A DNA stretch of 64,000 bases from Pseudomonas benzenivorans. Lineage in GTDB: Bacteria; Pseudomonadota; Gammaproteobacteria; Pseudomonadales; Pseudomonadaceae. The notes under the pieces are model-generated. The model searched no databases. It saw only the letters and a program-made list of their open reading frames with translations, and was not told the DNA's origin. Shown piece after piece: positions 1-8,498 of this stretch. How positions within the stretch are numbered: position 1 is the stretch's first letter; the number at the start of each line of letters is the position of its first letter. The translations under genes were made by a program, and so were the position numbers. The stretch is from the NCBI RefSeq assembly GCF_033547155.1, contig NZ_CP137892.1, positions 4,216,001 to 4,280,000 on the forward strand, read 5' to 3'.

Positions 1-435
1 GTTGTGGAACAGCCCCAGGGTGTAGGCCTCGTCCGGCGCCTGGTAGCCGATGCGCTTGGCCAGGGTCAGGCAGGTCATGGCCACGTCCTGGGCGGTATCC
101 CAGAAACGGTTGAGGGTGACGATGGCCTCGTCGCTCAGCTCGCCCTTGATCGACTGGGCGTTGATCAGGTTGATCACCATGTCGCAGCCCAGCAGGTTGA
201 CCGCCTGCTGGATCGAGGCGATGCGATTGGCCAACCCGAAGAACGGCGAGTTGACGATCTTCAGCAGTGCGCCGGACAGGCCCGGGTCCTGGCTGATCAG
301 CTTGGCGATGACGCGCAGGTCCGGGTGGGGCATGACCTGTTCCATCTGCAGATCGACCATGATCTGTGGCTGCGGCGGCACGCTGATGCCCTGCAGGACC
401 TGTTGGATCTGTTCCGCGCTGAGTTCGTGGGCCAT
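1..435 (-). CDS. HDOD-domain protein, N-terminal part (cut by window edge)
   Basis: Only the first 145 codons are visible; the gene runs off the left edge. The start ATG is at 433-435. The protein reads as an HDOD domain: a short N-terminal helix, then a region with the hallmark pieces VNSPFFG, IASIQQAVNLLG and RFWDTAQDVA, ending within LGLFHN, the family's usual HN-type position. HDOD proteins resemble HD phosphohydrolases but mostly lack the metal site, and serve as signalling or regulatory proteins in the cytoplasm. What this one regulates cannot be told from the fragment. It is divergent from rlmI, with 132 bases between them. The domain call is firm, the cellular role unknown. Confidence 0.85.
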   Translation of the reverse strand, partial: MAHELSAEQIQQVLQGISVPPQPQIMVDLQMEQVMPHPDLRVIAKLISQDPGLSGALLKIVNSPFFGLANRIASIQQAVNLLGCDMVINLINAQSIKGELSDEAIVTLNRFWDTAQDVAMTCLTLAKRIGYQAPDEAYTLGLFHN

Positions 436-567
436 GCTGGGCGACTACTGGACTGTGAGGAGGGGCACAGTTTAGCCATTGTCCATTGCCCTGTGCAGCC
501 ACCCGTGGCGAGCACCGTTGCCGGCCCGGCCTGGGTTATACTCCCGCTCTTTTTCCGGAGAGCCCCC

Positions 568-1764
568 ATGAGCCTGCCCAGCCTGCGCCTGAAAGCCAAC
601 GCCGACCGACGCCTGCGCGCCGGCCACCTGTGGGTCTACAGCAACGAGATCGACGTCGCCGCCACCCCACTGCACGGCTTTGCCGCGGGCGACCAGGCGC
701 TGCTCGAGGCCGCCGGCGGCAAGCCCCTGGGCGTGGTCGCGCTGAGCCCGAACAACCTGATCTGCGCGCGCCTGCTGTCGCGCGACACCAAGCATGTGCT
801 GGACAAGTCGCTGCTGGTGCACCGGCTCAACGTCGCCCTGAGCCTGCGCGAGCGCCTGTTCACGGCGCCCTGCTACCGCCTGGTGTACGGCGACTCCGAC
901 CTGCTGCCGGGCCTGGTGGTCGACCGCTTCTTCGACATCCTGGTGGTGCAGCTGGCCTCGGCCACCATGGAACGGCACAAGGACGAGGTGCTCGCCGCCC
1001 TGATCCAGGTGCTGGGGCCCAGCGGCATCCTGCTCAAGAACGACTCCGCGGCCCGCGACGCCGAGGGCCTGGAGCGCTACGTCGAGACCGCCTACGGCCA
1101 GGTGCCGGAGTGGGTCGCCCTGGAAGAGAACGGCGTGAAGTTCGAGGCGCCGGTGATCGAGGGCCAGAAGACCGGCTGGTTCTACGACCACCGCATGAAC
1201 CGCGCGCGCCTGGCGCCCTACGTCCAGGGCAAGCGGGTGCTCGACCTGTTCAGCTACATCGGCGGCTGGGGCGTGCAGGCCGCGGCCTTCGGCGCCAGCG
1301 AAGTGTTCTGCGTGGACGCCTCCGGCTTCGCCCTGGATGGCGTCGAGCGCAACGCTGCGCTCAACGGCGTCGCCGAGCGGGTCACCTGCGTGGAGGGCGA
1401 CGTGTTCGCCGCCCTGAAGGAGCTCAAGGCCGCCGAGGAGCGCTTCGACGTGGTGGTCGCCGACCCACCCGCCTTTATCAAGCGCAAGAAAGATCTCAAG
1501 AATGGCGAAGCCGCCTACCGCCGCCTCAACGAGCAGGCCATGCGCCTGCTGAACAAGGACGGCATCCTGGTCAGCGCCAGCTGCTCCATGCACCTGCCCG
1601 AGGACGACCTGCAGAACATCCTGCTGACCAGCGCCCGCCACCTGGACCGCAATATCCAGCTGCTCGAGCGTGGCGCCCAGGGCCCGGACCACCCGGTACA
1701 CCCGGCCATCGCCGAGACCCGCTACATCAAGAGCCTGACCTGCCGCCTGCTGCCCAACAGCTGA
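568..1764 (+). CDS. rlmI: 23S rRNA (cytosine-5) methyltransferase, RlmI type
   Basis: Predicted 398-residue SAM-dependent methyltransferase of the RlmI family, which makes m5C1962 in 23S rRNA in E. coli. The N-terminal 70 or so residues look like the PUA RNA-binding domain (RRLRAGHLWVYSNEI). The C-terminal half is a Rossmann methyltransferase with SAM motif VLDLFSYIGGWG, acidic residue in CVDASG, and the catalytic-loop motif DPPAF; a cysteine in the following SASCSMH segment fits the m5C nucleophile. Length matches the family (about 396). I chose the ATG at 568 because GGAG lies 7 bases upstream and the PUA domain starts directly after it; the reading frame is open further upstream but has no family-like sequence. 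Convergent with the ABC ATPase gene that follows. Confidence 0.9.
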   Translation: MSLPSLRLKANADRRLRAGHLWVYSNEIDVAATPLHGFAAGDQALLEAAGGKPLGVVALSPNNLICARLLSRDTKHVLDKSLLVHRLNVALSLRERLFTAPCYRLVYGDSDLLPGLVVDRFFDILVVQLASATMERHKDEVLAALIQVLGPSGILLKNDSAARDAEGLERYVETAYGQVPEWVALEENGVKFEAPVIEGQKTGWFYDHRMNRARLAPYVQGKRVLDLFSYIGGWGVQAAAFGASEVFCVDASGFALDGVERNAALNGVAERVTCVEGDVFAALKELKAAEERFDVVVADPPAFIKRKKDLKNGEAAYRRLNEQAMRLLNKDGILVSASCSMHLPEDDLQNILLTSARHLDRNIQLLERGAQGPDHPVHPAIAETRYIKSLTCRLLPNS

Positions 1765-1782
1765 TCAGGCGACAGCATCGGC

Positions 1783-2583
1783 TCAGTGCAGTATCTGGGT
1801 CAGGAAGGCCTGCGCCCGCGGGCTCTTCGGCGCGTTGAAGAAGGTCTCCGGCGGGCTGTCCTCGACGATGCGCCCGCCGTCGAGGAACAGCACGCGCTGC
1901 GCCACCTGGCGGGCGAACCCCATCTCGTGGGTGACGCAGAGCATGGTCATGCCGCTGTCGGCCAGCTTGACCATCACATCCAGCACCTCGCTGACCATCT
2001 CCGGGTCCAGGGCCGAGGTCGGCTCGTCGAACAGCATGATCCGCGGCTCCATGCACAGCGCCCGGGCGATGGCCACGCGCTGCTGCTGACCGCCGGACAG
2101 CTGGCTGGGGTACTTGTGCGCCTGGCTCTCGATGCCCACCTTGGCCAGGTAGTGGCGCGCCCGCTCCTGCGCGGCCTGGCGGTTCAGGCCGTGCACGCTG
2201 ATCGGCGCCAGGGTGCAGTTGTCCAGCACGCTCATGTGCGGGAACAGGTTGAAATGCTGGAACACCATGCCGATCTCCCGGCGCACCCTGGCAGCCTGGG
2301 GGCTGTCGCTGGACAGGTCGCTGCCCTCGACCAGGATGCGGCCCCGTTCGGCGATCTCCAGCCGGTTGATGCAGCGGATCAGGGTCGACTTGCCCGACCC
2401 CGACGGCCCGCACAGCACGATGCGCTCGCCGGCCTGCACGCTCAGGTCGATGTCGTGCAGCACCTGGAAGGGACCGTACCACTTGCTCATGCCCTGGATT
2501 TCCACGGCGGGACGGCTGCGCGTAGCGGCCTGGCTGCTGGGGGTGGGTGCGGGTACGCCGGTCTGACGGCTGGATGACAGCAT
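1783..2583 (-). CDS. Amino-acid ABC transporter ATP-binding protein (D-lysine cluster)
   Basis: Energising subunit of a polar amino-acid importer, 266 residues. Walker [10 protein letters not shown] (59-67), signature LSGGQ (162-166), Walker B IMLFDEP (182-188) and the H-loop in CVTHEMGF are all present. The sequence class is GlnQ/HisP (about 245 residues); the extra length is a 25-residue low-complexity N-terminus, so the true start could be later. It is the last gene of a minus-strand series (RpiR, binding protein, two permeases, FAD dehydrogenase, ATPase), 85 bases after the dehydrogenase. The ATPase separated from its permeases by a D-amino-acid dehydrogenase is also the order in the P. 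putida D-lysine region, as I recall it. The substrate (D- or L-lysine or another basic amino acid) is inferred from context. Confidence 0.87.
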   Translation of the reverse strand: MLSSSRQTGVPAPTPSSQAATRSRPAVEIQGMSKWYGPFQVLHDIDLSVQAGERIVLCGPSGSGKSTLIRCINRLEIAERGRILVEGSDLSSDSPQAARVRREIGMVFQHFNLFPHMSVLDNCTLAPISVHGLNRQAAQERARHYLAKVGIESQAHKYPSQLSGGQQQRVAIARALCMEPRIMLFDEPTSALDPEMVSEVLDVMVKLADSGMTMLCVTHEMGFARQVAQRVLFLDGGRIVEDSPPETFFNAPKSPRAQAFLTQILH

Positions 2584-2668
2584 GCGGGGTCTCTCCCTGT
2601 GCGGCCAGGTCGCCCGCGCCGGCAGAGCCGGCGTTGCGACTGGCGATTATTGTTGTAGTGCTCGGTGC

Positions 2669-3904
2669 TTAAGCGAAACGTTCGGCGCTGAAGGGCGCCG
2701 GGTCGGTGAAGGGGGACTCGCCGGTCATCATCTCCGCCAGCAGGCGGCCACTGACCGGCCCCAGGGTCAGGCCATGGTGGGCGTGGCCGAAGTTGAGCCA
2801 GAGGCCGGGATGCTTCGGCGCCGGGCCGATCACCGGGCGCATGTCCGGCAGGCACGGCCGCCGGCCCAGCCAGGGCTGCGGCTCGAGACGCTCGCCCAGG
2901 GGGAATATCCTGCGCGCCAGGGCCTCGGCTCGGTTCAACTGGATCTCGTTGGGCGGCGCATCGGGGGCGGCGAACTCGATGCCGGTGGTCAGTCGAATCC
3001 CCTGGTCCATCGGCGCCAGCACATAGCCGCCCTGGGTGTCGCAGAGCGAGTGCTTGAGCTCGCGGTCGTGGGCATAGTGCATGTGGTAGCCGCGCTTGAT
3101 GCCCAGGGGAATCCGATAGCCCAGGGGTTGCAGCAACTCGTTGGACTCGGGGCCCAGGGCGATCACCGCCTCCCGCGCGGCCAGCGGGCCCTCGGCGGTC
3201 ATCAGCTGCCAGCCTGCCGCGTTCTGGCACAGCGAGCGCGCGTCCCCCTTGAGTACCTGGCCGCCGCGCTGGGCGAACAGCGCCGCATAACCCTTGACCA
3301 GATTGCCCGGGTCGCTGACGGTCTTGGGGTCCAGCCAGTGCACGCCGCCACACACCTCGGCCGACAGGTTGGGCTCGCGCTCGCGCAGCTGCGCGCCGTC
3401 GAGCAGGTCGAAGCGCAGCCCGTAGACGGTCATGGCCTGGGCTTCCCGCTGCGCCTGGCGCAGGGCGCGCGGGCAGCGGAAGACCTCGATCCAGCCGTTG
3501 GCACGGATCAGCCGGCTCAGCCCGGCCTGCTCGACCAGCAGATCGTGCTCCAGCACGCAGCGCTCGATCAGCGGCTGCAGGGCGCGGGTCGATTCGGCCA
3601 GCGGCTGGGGCGCCGACTGGCGCCAGAAGCTGTACAGCCAGGGCGCCAGTTTCGGCAGGTAGGCCGGGCTGTAACGCACGTCCGATTGGCGGTTCAGGCC
3701 ATAGCGCAGCAGGCGCCAGAACTCCCGGGGAAAGGCGTAGGGCACCACGCTGGAGCGCTCGATCAGGCCGGCATTGCCGAAGCTGGTGCCTTCCCCCGGC
3801 GCCTTGAGGTCGACCAGGGCCACCCGCCGCCCCCGCGCCTGCAGGTGCAGGGCCGTGGATACGCCGATGATCCCGGCGCCCAGAACGATAGTGTCGCAAC
3901 TCAT
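2669..3904 (-). CDS. amaD: FAD-dependent D-amino-acid dehydrogenase, AmaD/DadA type
   Basis: Predicted 411-residue flavoprotein of the DadA/DAO family. It starts with the FAD-binding Rossmann motif VLGAGIIGVSTALHL followed by VALVD, and ends with the DAO-family tail containing GPVSGRLLAEMM. In P. putida, AmaD oxidises D-lysine to delta1-piperideine-2-carboxylate at the inner membrane. I chose the ATG at 3902-3904, preceded by AAGGA at good spacing, over an upstream ATG that would add 13 residues ahead of the FAD motif. It lies 59 bases downstream of a permease of the same strand and belongs to the D-lysine transport operon; dpkA, encoding the next enzyme, is across the divergent promoter. The family is certain; D-lysine as substrate is inferred from the gene set. 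Confidence 0.75.
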   Translation of the reverse strand: MSCDTIVLGAGIIGVSTALHLQARGRRVALVDLKAPGEGTSFGNAGLIERSSVVPYAFPREFWRLLRYGLNRQSDVRYSPAYLPKLAPWLYSFWRQSAPQPLAESTRALQPLIERCVLEHDLLVEQAGLSRLIRANGWIEVFRCPRALRQAQREAQAMTVYGLRFDLLDGAQLREREPNLSAEVCGGVHWLDPKTVSDPGNLVKGYAALFAQRGGQVLKGDARSLCQNAAGWQLMTAEGPLAAREAVIALGPESNELLQPLGYRIPLGIKRGYHMHYAHDRELKHSLCDTQGGYVLAPMDQGIRLTTGIEFAAPDAPPNEIQLNRAEALARRIFPLGERLEPQPWLGRRPCLPDMRPVIGPAPKHPGLWLNFGHAHHGLTLGPVSGRLLAEMMTGESPFTDPAPFSAERFA

Positions 3905-3963
3905 GCTGAAGTCCTTACCCCGTGCCCGCTTACCCGGACACATCCGTTAGAAGAATGTCTGTT

Positions 3964-4677
3964 TCAAGTATGCAGGTGCCGCCCCAGGCGGGCCTCGATG
4001 CGCCGCAGCAGGCGACGGATGACCTCGACGATCAGCAGGTAGAGCAGCGCCGCCCACAGGTACAGCTGAAAGTCGAAGGTGCGCGAGAAGCCCAGCTTGG
4101 CCACCCCCATCAGGTCGTAGAGGGTCACCAGGGAGGCGATGGCGCTGGCCTTGACCATCAGGATCAGCTCGTTGCCCAGGGGGCCTAGGGCGATCAGCAG
4201 CGACTGCGGCAGTATCACCCTACAAAAGGTGGTGCGCCGGCTCAGGCCCAGGGCCGCGGCGGCCTCGTGCTGGCCGCGGGCTACCGCCTGGAGGCTGCCG
4301 CGCAGGATCTCGGCCTGGTAGGCCGCGGTGTTCAGGGTGAAGGCCAGCAGCGAGCAGTACCAGGCGTCGCGGAAGAACCACCACAGGCCCAGGTCCTGCC
4401 ACAGCTCGCGGAACGACCCCAGGCCGTAATAGAGCATGAACAGCTGCGCCAGCAGCGGCGAGCCGCGGAAGAAGTAGATGTAGCCCGAGGTCACCGAGCG
4501 CAGCACTCGGCTGCGTGACAGCCGCCCCAGCGCCAGCAGCAGGCCGAGCAGCAGGCCCAGGCTGAAGGAGATCGCCACCAGCTTGGCGGTCACCAGCAGG
4601 CCGTCGAGCATGCGCAGGCCGTAGCGCTCGAACAGCTCGGGATCGAAGAACAGATGCAGCCACTCGGGAACGGTCAT
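3964..4677 (-). CDS. Amino-acid ABC transporter permease, HisM type
   Basis: Inner-membrane permease of 237 residues in the HisM/ArtM family. Seen: a first membrane helix around residues 24-50, the conserved segment RGSPLLAQLFMLYYG, and the EAA loop HEAAAALGLSRRTTF that contacts the ATPase. The length is normal for the family. The start ATG overlaps the stop of the upstream permease by four bases (ATGA), implying translational coupling and a heterodimeric channel. It continues the minus-strand operon toward the amaD-type dehydrogenase. The substrate is most likely a basic amino acid such as D-lysine, from context only. Confidence 0.87.
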   Translation of the reverse strand: MTVPEWLHLFFDPELFERYGLRMLDGLLVTAKLVAISFSLGLLLGLLLALGRLSRSRVLRSVTSGYIYFFRGSPLLAQLFMLYYGLGSFRELWQDLGLWWFFRDAWYCSLLAFTLNTAAYQAEILRGSLQAVARGQHEAAAALGLSRRTTFCRVILPQSLLIALGPLGNELILMVKASAIASLVTLYDLMGVAKLGFSRTFDFQLYLWAALLYLLIVEVIRRLLRRIEARLGRHLHT

Positions 4678-5393
4678 GACTGGGCACTCCGCTGGCCGTA
4701 GCTGTAGTGCCTTTCGGCGAAGCTGAACACCCGGCCGGACAGCGCCGAGAAGAACAGGTAGAGCAGGCAGGCGGCGAAATAGAACAGCATGGGTTCCTTG
4801 GTCGCGCTCACCGCCAGGTTGGTCTGGCGCATCAGGTCGACCAGGGAGATGGTCGACACCAGGGAGGTGTCCTTGAGCAGGGTCAGCCAGTTGTTCGACA
4901 GCCCCGGCAGGGCCACCCGCACCAGCTGCGGCAGTATCACCTTGCGAAAGCTCTGCCAGCGCGACAGGCCGAGCACGCCGGCCGCCTCGTACTGGCCCTT
5001 GCCGAGGGTCTTGAAGGCCGCCAGCCAGACCTGGCTGGAGAACGCGGCGAACACCAGGCCGAAGGCGAGCACCGCGGCGAAGAAGGCGTTGATGCTGACC
5101 TCGGTGCTGTAGCCCCAATGGGCCAGCAGCTTCTGCAGGGCGATCTGGCAGCCGTAGTAGACGATCAGCAGGGTGAGCAGCTCGGGCAGGCCGCGGAACA
5201 CCGTGGCGAAGACGGTCGACAGGGCCCGCGGCAGGCGTTTGTTCGAACGGGCCGCGACCGCCACCAGCAGGCCCAGCGGCAAGCCCAGCGGCAGGCAGCA
5301 CAGGGCCAGGGAAATGGTCACCAGGGCGCCGGCGAGCAGGGCCAGGCCCCAGCCGCCGTCACCGAACAGCAGTAGAGAGAAAGGTTCCAGCAT
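4674..5393 (-). CDS. Amino-acid ABC transporter permease, HisQ type
   Basis: Inner-membrane permease of 239 residues in the HisQ/ArtQ family. It carries the characteristic RGLPELLTLLIVYYG segment and the ATPase-contact EAA loop YEAAGVLGLSRWQSF. It is the first of two permeases whose coding regions overlap by four bases, so the two are expected to be made in equal amounts and to pair. It is 105 bases downstream of the binding-protein gene, and that gap contains two GC-rich hairpins that may lower expression of the permeases relative to the binding protein. Confidence 0.87.
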   Translation of the reverse strand: MLEPFSLLLFGDGGWGLALLAGALVTISLALCCLPLGLPLGLLVAVAARSNKRLPRALSTVFATVFRGLPELLTLLIVYYGCQIALQKLLAHWGYSTEVSINAFFAAVLAFGLVFAAFSSQVWLAAFKTLGKGQYEAAGVLGLSRWQSFRKVILPQLVRVALPGLSNNWLTLLKDTSLVSTISLVDLMRQTNLAVSATKEPMLFYFAACLLYLFFSALSGRVFSFAERHYSYGQRSAQS

Positions 5394-5457
5394 GGTCGCA
5401 ACTCCGCGATTGGCGGTTCAGACAGGATGATGCGAGGGGGCCGCCCAGCCCTCGCGA

Positions 5458-5496
5458 CCGCCGTCAGGCGGCGGCCGCGGGCCGGTGCGCCGGCCC
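5458..5496 (-). terminator. Two GC-rich hairpins after the binding-protein gene
   Basis: Two adjacent perfect inverted repeats: CCGCC/GGCGG (5458-5471, loop GTCA) and GGGCCGG/CCGGCCC (5479-5496, 4-base loop). They lie 2 to 41 bases beyond the stop codon of the binding protein and upstream of the first permease. There is no T-run, so they are better read as RNA-stabilising or attenuating structures than as a full terminator. Confidence 0.55.
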
Positions 5497-5498
5497 GA

Positions 5499-6260
5499 TC
5501 AGTAGATGTCGAATTCGAAGTAGCGGCTGACGATCTGCTGGTAGGTGCCGTCGGCGCGGATGTCGGCCAGCGCCTGGTTCAGGCGCTCGCGCAGGGCCTG
5601 ATCGTCCTGGCGCACGGCGATGGCCACCTCGTCGTCGCTGCCCTGGATGTCGCCGAGCAGCTTGCAGCAGTCCCGGCCGCTCTTGGCCAGCCAGTCCAGC
5701 AGCGGGAACTTGTCGTTGACCACCGCATCCAGGCGGCCGTTGGCCAGGTCGCTGTTGGCATCGTCCTGGGTCGGATAGAGCTTCACCTCGGCGCCGGCCG
5801 CGCCATAGACGTCCTCGGCATAGATGCTCTGGGTCGAGGACGACTGCGCGCCGACCAGCTTGCCCTCGAGCGTGGCCGGCCGAGTATCGGCCAGGCTGGA
5901 GTCCTTCGGCACCGCCACCGCCAGGCGGGTGCGGTAGTAACGGTCGGTGAAGCTGATCTTCTTCTGCCGCTCCTCGGTCACCACCATGGAGGCCACCACG
6001 GCATCGAACTTATTGGCCATCAGGGCCGGAATGATGCCGTCCCAATCCTGGGCGACCAGGGTGCACTCGACCTGCATCTTGGCGCACAGGGCCTTGGCGA
6101 TATCGACGTCGAAGCCATGCAACTCGTTGTTCGAGTCGACATAGTTGAAGGGCGGGTAGGCGCCCTCGGTGGCGATCCGCAGCGATTCGGCCTGGGCGCC
6201 ACCGACGCCGCCGATCAACAGTACGCAGGCCGTGGCCAGGCTCTTTACTCGATTCATCAT
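5499..6260 (-). CDS. Periplasmic amino-acid-binding protein of the D-lysine cluster
   Basis: Solute-binding protein of 253 residues (SBP family 3, LAO/HisJ type). A signal peptide ends at about GGAQA-ES (residues 20-26). The mature part has the classic segments ATEGAYPPFNY, GFDVDIAKALC, the DAVVASMVVTEER motif whose arginine binds the ligand carboxylate in this family, and IVSRYFEFDIY at the end. It sits 16 bases after the RpiR regulator gene and before the two permeases. Basic amino acids are the usual ligands of this subfamily, and the adjacent amaD and dpkA type enzymes point to D-lysine or pipecolate-related compounds; that is inference. Confidence 0.87.
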   Translation of the reverse strand: MMNRVKSLATACVLLIGGVGGAQAESLRIATEGAYPPFNYVDSNNELHGFDVDIAKALCAKMQVECTLVAQDWDGIIPALMANKFDAVVASMVVTEERQKKISFTDRYYRTRLAVAVPKDSSLADTRPATLEGKLVGAQSSSTQSIYAEDVYGAAGAEVKLYPTQDDANSDLANGRLDAVVNDKFPLLDWLAKSGRDCCKLLGDIQGSDDEVAIAVRQDDQALRERLNQALADIRADGTYQQIVSRYFEFDIY

Positions 6261-6276
6261 GCACCTCTACTTGTTG

Positions 6277-7158
6277 TTATGGCTTCTTGCTGAATCCCGG
6301 CGACGATGTGTAGCCGACAAACTCGTTGTGCAGCGCGGCGGTGGCTTCCAGGCGCGCCTCGACCTCGGTGCCCAGGTAACGGAACACCTCGTTGATCAGC
6401 AGGTGAACCAGCGACAGCATGGCCGCCGTGGACTCCCAGAACAGCTTGATATCGGTGGGCACCCGGAACACCTCGTCGGCGTGGCTGTCGGCCCAGTCGC
6501 AATAGGGGTCGGTGACCAGGGTCACCTTGATGCCGGCCTCGCGCGCCTTGCGGCACAGCAGCTGGGCGTGGCGCGAATAGCGACGGGCCTCGAACACCAG
6601 CAAGGCGCTCTGCCCCGGCTGGCTGAGCAAGACCTCGCCGAAGTGCCCGGAAGCGCCGTCGACCAGCTGCACGCCGTCGCGCAGGTACTGCAGCAGGTGT
6701 ACCGCCGACACGGCGATGCCGCGCTCGGTCTGGAAACCGGCGACGAACACCCGCGGCGTCTTCGCCAGACGCTCGGCCACCGCCTGCCACTGCGGGCTGC
6801 GGCTGTGCTCGTAGACCTGCACCAGGCTGGCGATTTCCAGCTCCAGGCTGCGCGAGCGGCCCTGGCCGTCTTCGCCGCCGTGCTGCTGGAACTCCTTGAG
6901 CCGGTCACCGATCAACCAGGGACTGTCGCCGAGGTCGTCCTTGAGGTCGTTCTTCAGCGCCTTGAAGTGCGCATAGCCCAGCGAGCGACAGAAACGCCCG
7001 ACCGTCGATTCGCTGACACCGAGCTTGTCGGCGATGGCAGCCGAGGTCTGGAACGGCAACTCGTGCAGGTTGGCCAGCATGTAGTTGGCGATTGCCCGCC
7101 CTGAAGCAGCCGAGTGTTCCAGGCTATTCTCGAGACGCTGTTTGATCGATTGATTCAT
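6277..7158 (-). CDS. RpiR-family transcriptional regulator
   Basis: DNA-binding regulator of 293 residues with an N-terminal RpiR helix-turn-helix (residues 1-80; SAAIADKLGVSESTVGRFCRSLG is the recognition region) and a C-terminal SIS sugar/ligand-binding domain. I chose the ATG at 7156-7158, which has GGGGAG seven bases upstream, over an ATG 8 codons earlier. It is the first gene of the minus-strand transport and dehydrogenase operon and is divergent from dpkA. An RpiR regulator lies in the same place in the P. putida D-lysine cluster. It probably senses a lysine-pathway metabolite and acts on the inverted repeat in the shared promoter region. Confidence 0.87.
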   Translation of the reverse strand: MNQSIKQRLENSLEHSAASGRAIANYMLANLHELPFQTSAAIADKLGVSESTVGRFCRSLGYAHFKALKNDLKDDLGDSPWLIGDRLKEFQQHGGEDGQGRSRSLELEIASLVQVYEHSRSPQWQAVAERLAKTPRVFVAGFQTERGIAVSAVHLLQYLRDGVQLVDGASGHFGEVLLSQPGQSALLVFEARRYSRHAQLLCRKAREAGIKVTLVTDPYCDWADSHADEVFRVPTDIKLFWESTAAMLSLVHLLINEVFRYLGTEVEARLEATAALHNEFVGYTSSPGFSKKP

Positions 7159-7193
7159 CTGTGACTCCCCGTTCACGATCAAAATGAATGTTT

Positions 7194-7220
7194 TCTGTCA
7201 TCACGTCAATATTTGACAGA
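7194..7220. promoter_or_regulatory. Operator-like inverted repeat between rpiR and dpkA
   Basis: Arms TCTGTCA (7194-7200) and TGACAGA (7214-7220) form a perfect 7-bp inverted repeat with a 13-base spacer, in the 120-base divergent region. The right arm contains a TTGACA hexamer (7213-7218), so a bound regulator could cover a -35 box reading toward dpkA. A partial third copy, GTCAGATA, follows at 7233-7240. Its position suits the RpiR regulator. Confidence 0.5.
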
Positions 7221-7278
7221 TAACTTGCATTGGTCAGATAGTGAGCAACCCCTCAGACAACCGCCGGAGAGACCCCGC

Positions 7279-8322
7279 ATGACCGCCGCCACCCCGCAGA
7301 CAACCATCGGCTTCGCCGAGCTGAGCGATCTGCTCGCCGCCATCTTCCAGGGTCATGGCACCTCGGCCGAGGTCGCCCGCTGCCTGGCGCACAACTGCGC
7401 CAGCGCCCAGCGCGACGGCGCCGACAGCCACGGCGTGTTCCGCATCCCCGGCTACCTGTCGAGCCTGGCCAGTGGCTGGGTCGACGGCCGGGCCGAGCCC
7501 CTGGTCGAGGATCTGGCGCCGGCCTTCGTCGGCGTCGATGCCCGTGGCGGCTTCGCCCAGCCGGCCCTGGCCGCCGCCCGGCCGCTGCTCGAAGCCAAGG
7601 CGCGCAGTGCCGGCATCGCCCTGCTGGCGATCCGCAACTCCCATCACTTCGCCGCGCTCTGGCCGGATGTCGAACCCTTCGCCGAGCAGGACCTGGTCGC
7701 CCTGTCGTTCGTCAACAGCATGGCTTGCGTGGTGCCCCACGGCGGCCACAGCGCGCTGTTCGGCACCAACCCGATCGCCTTCGCCGCCCCCCGCGCGAAC
7801 GGCCAGCCGTTGGTGTTCGACCTGGCCACCAGCGCCATCGCCAACGGCGACGTGCAGATCGCCGCCCGCGAGGGCCACCAGCTGCCGGAAGGCTACGGCG
7901 TCGACCGCCAGGGCCAGCCGACCCGCGATCCCAAGGCGGTCCTCGAGGGCGGCGCCCTGCTGCCGTTCGGCGGCTACAAGGGCTCGGCGCTGTCGATGAT
8001 GGTCGAGCTGCTGGCGGCGGCCCTGACCGGCGGGCACTTCTCCTTCGAATTCGACTGGTCCGCTCATCCGGGCGCGCAGACGCCCTGGACCGGTCAGCTG
8101 CTGATCCTCATCGACCCGAGTCTGGGCGCCGGGCGCAACTTCGCCGAGCGCTGCGAGCGGCTGATCGCCCGCATGCACGACGCCGGGCAGACGCGCCAGC
8201 CGGGCGACCGCCGCTATCGCCGCCGCGCCGAGGCCGAACTGCACGGCATACCGCTGCCGGCCGGGGAGCTGGACAAGCTGCGTCGGCTGGCCCAGGGCAG
8301 GAGCGGTCCCGCCAGCGCATAG
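7279..8322 (+). CDS. dpkA: Delta1-piperideine-2-carboxylate reductase (DpkA)
   Basis: Predicted NADPH-dependent reductase of 347 residues in the malate/L-lactate dehydrogenase-like (Ldh_2) family. DpkA reduces delta1-piperideine-2-carboxylate to L-pipecolate and pyrroline-2-carboxylate to L-proline. Family motifs seen include DGADSHGVFR, RNSHHFAAL, VVPHGG, GTNPIAFAAP and LLPFGGYKGSALSM. The start at 7279 has CCGGAGAG 9 bases upstream, and the length agrees with the roughly 343 residues of known DpkA. It is divergent from the transport and dehydrogenase operon, so together these genes would take up D-lysine, oxidise it and reduce the product. No aminotransferase gene (the P. putida amaC) is next to it; an unrelated ABC operon follows 176 bases later. 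Confidence 0.82.
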   Translation: MTAATPQTTIGFAELSDLLAAIFQGHGTSAEVARCLAHNCASAQRDGADSHGVFRIPGYLSSLASGWVDGRAEPLVEDLAPAFVGVDARGGFAQPALAAARPLLEAKARSAGIALLAIRNSHHFAALWPDVEPFAEQDLVALSFVNSMACVVPHGGHSALFGTNPIAFAAPRANGQPLVFDLATSAIANGDVQIAAREGHQLPEGYGVDRQGQPTRDPKAVLEGGALLPFGGYKGSALSMMVELLAAALTGGHFSFEFDWSAHPGAQTPWTGQLLILIDPSLGAGRNFAERCERLIARMHDAGQTRQPGDRRYRRRAEAELHGIPLPAGELDKLRRLAQGRSGPASA

Positions 8323-8498
8323 GCCACTGGCCAGCAATCTCCTCGCGCAAATGCCAGCCTGGACTAGGCTTATTCGCACGGACCCGGCCTCATCCTGATC
8401 GCGCCGCCCCACGCCACCCATGGCGCGGCGGCCGCCGGCGCGGGTGCAAGTCCGGACTGTGGAAGCGCACCGCTGCCCGAGGGCAGACGAGGAGGCCT

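Noticed and set aside
8323..8498. Possible riboswitch in the leader of the PotA-type operon (GCAAGTCCGG near 8445 and the CTGCCC-GA-GGGCAG palindrome at 8473-8486)
   Set aside because: The pieces do not assemble into any riboswitch core I know; the palindrome has a two-base loop. Only an ordinary leader is supported.
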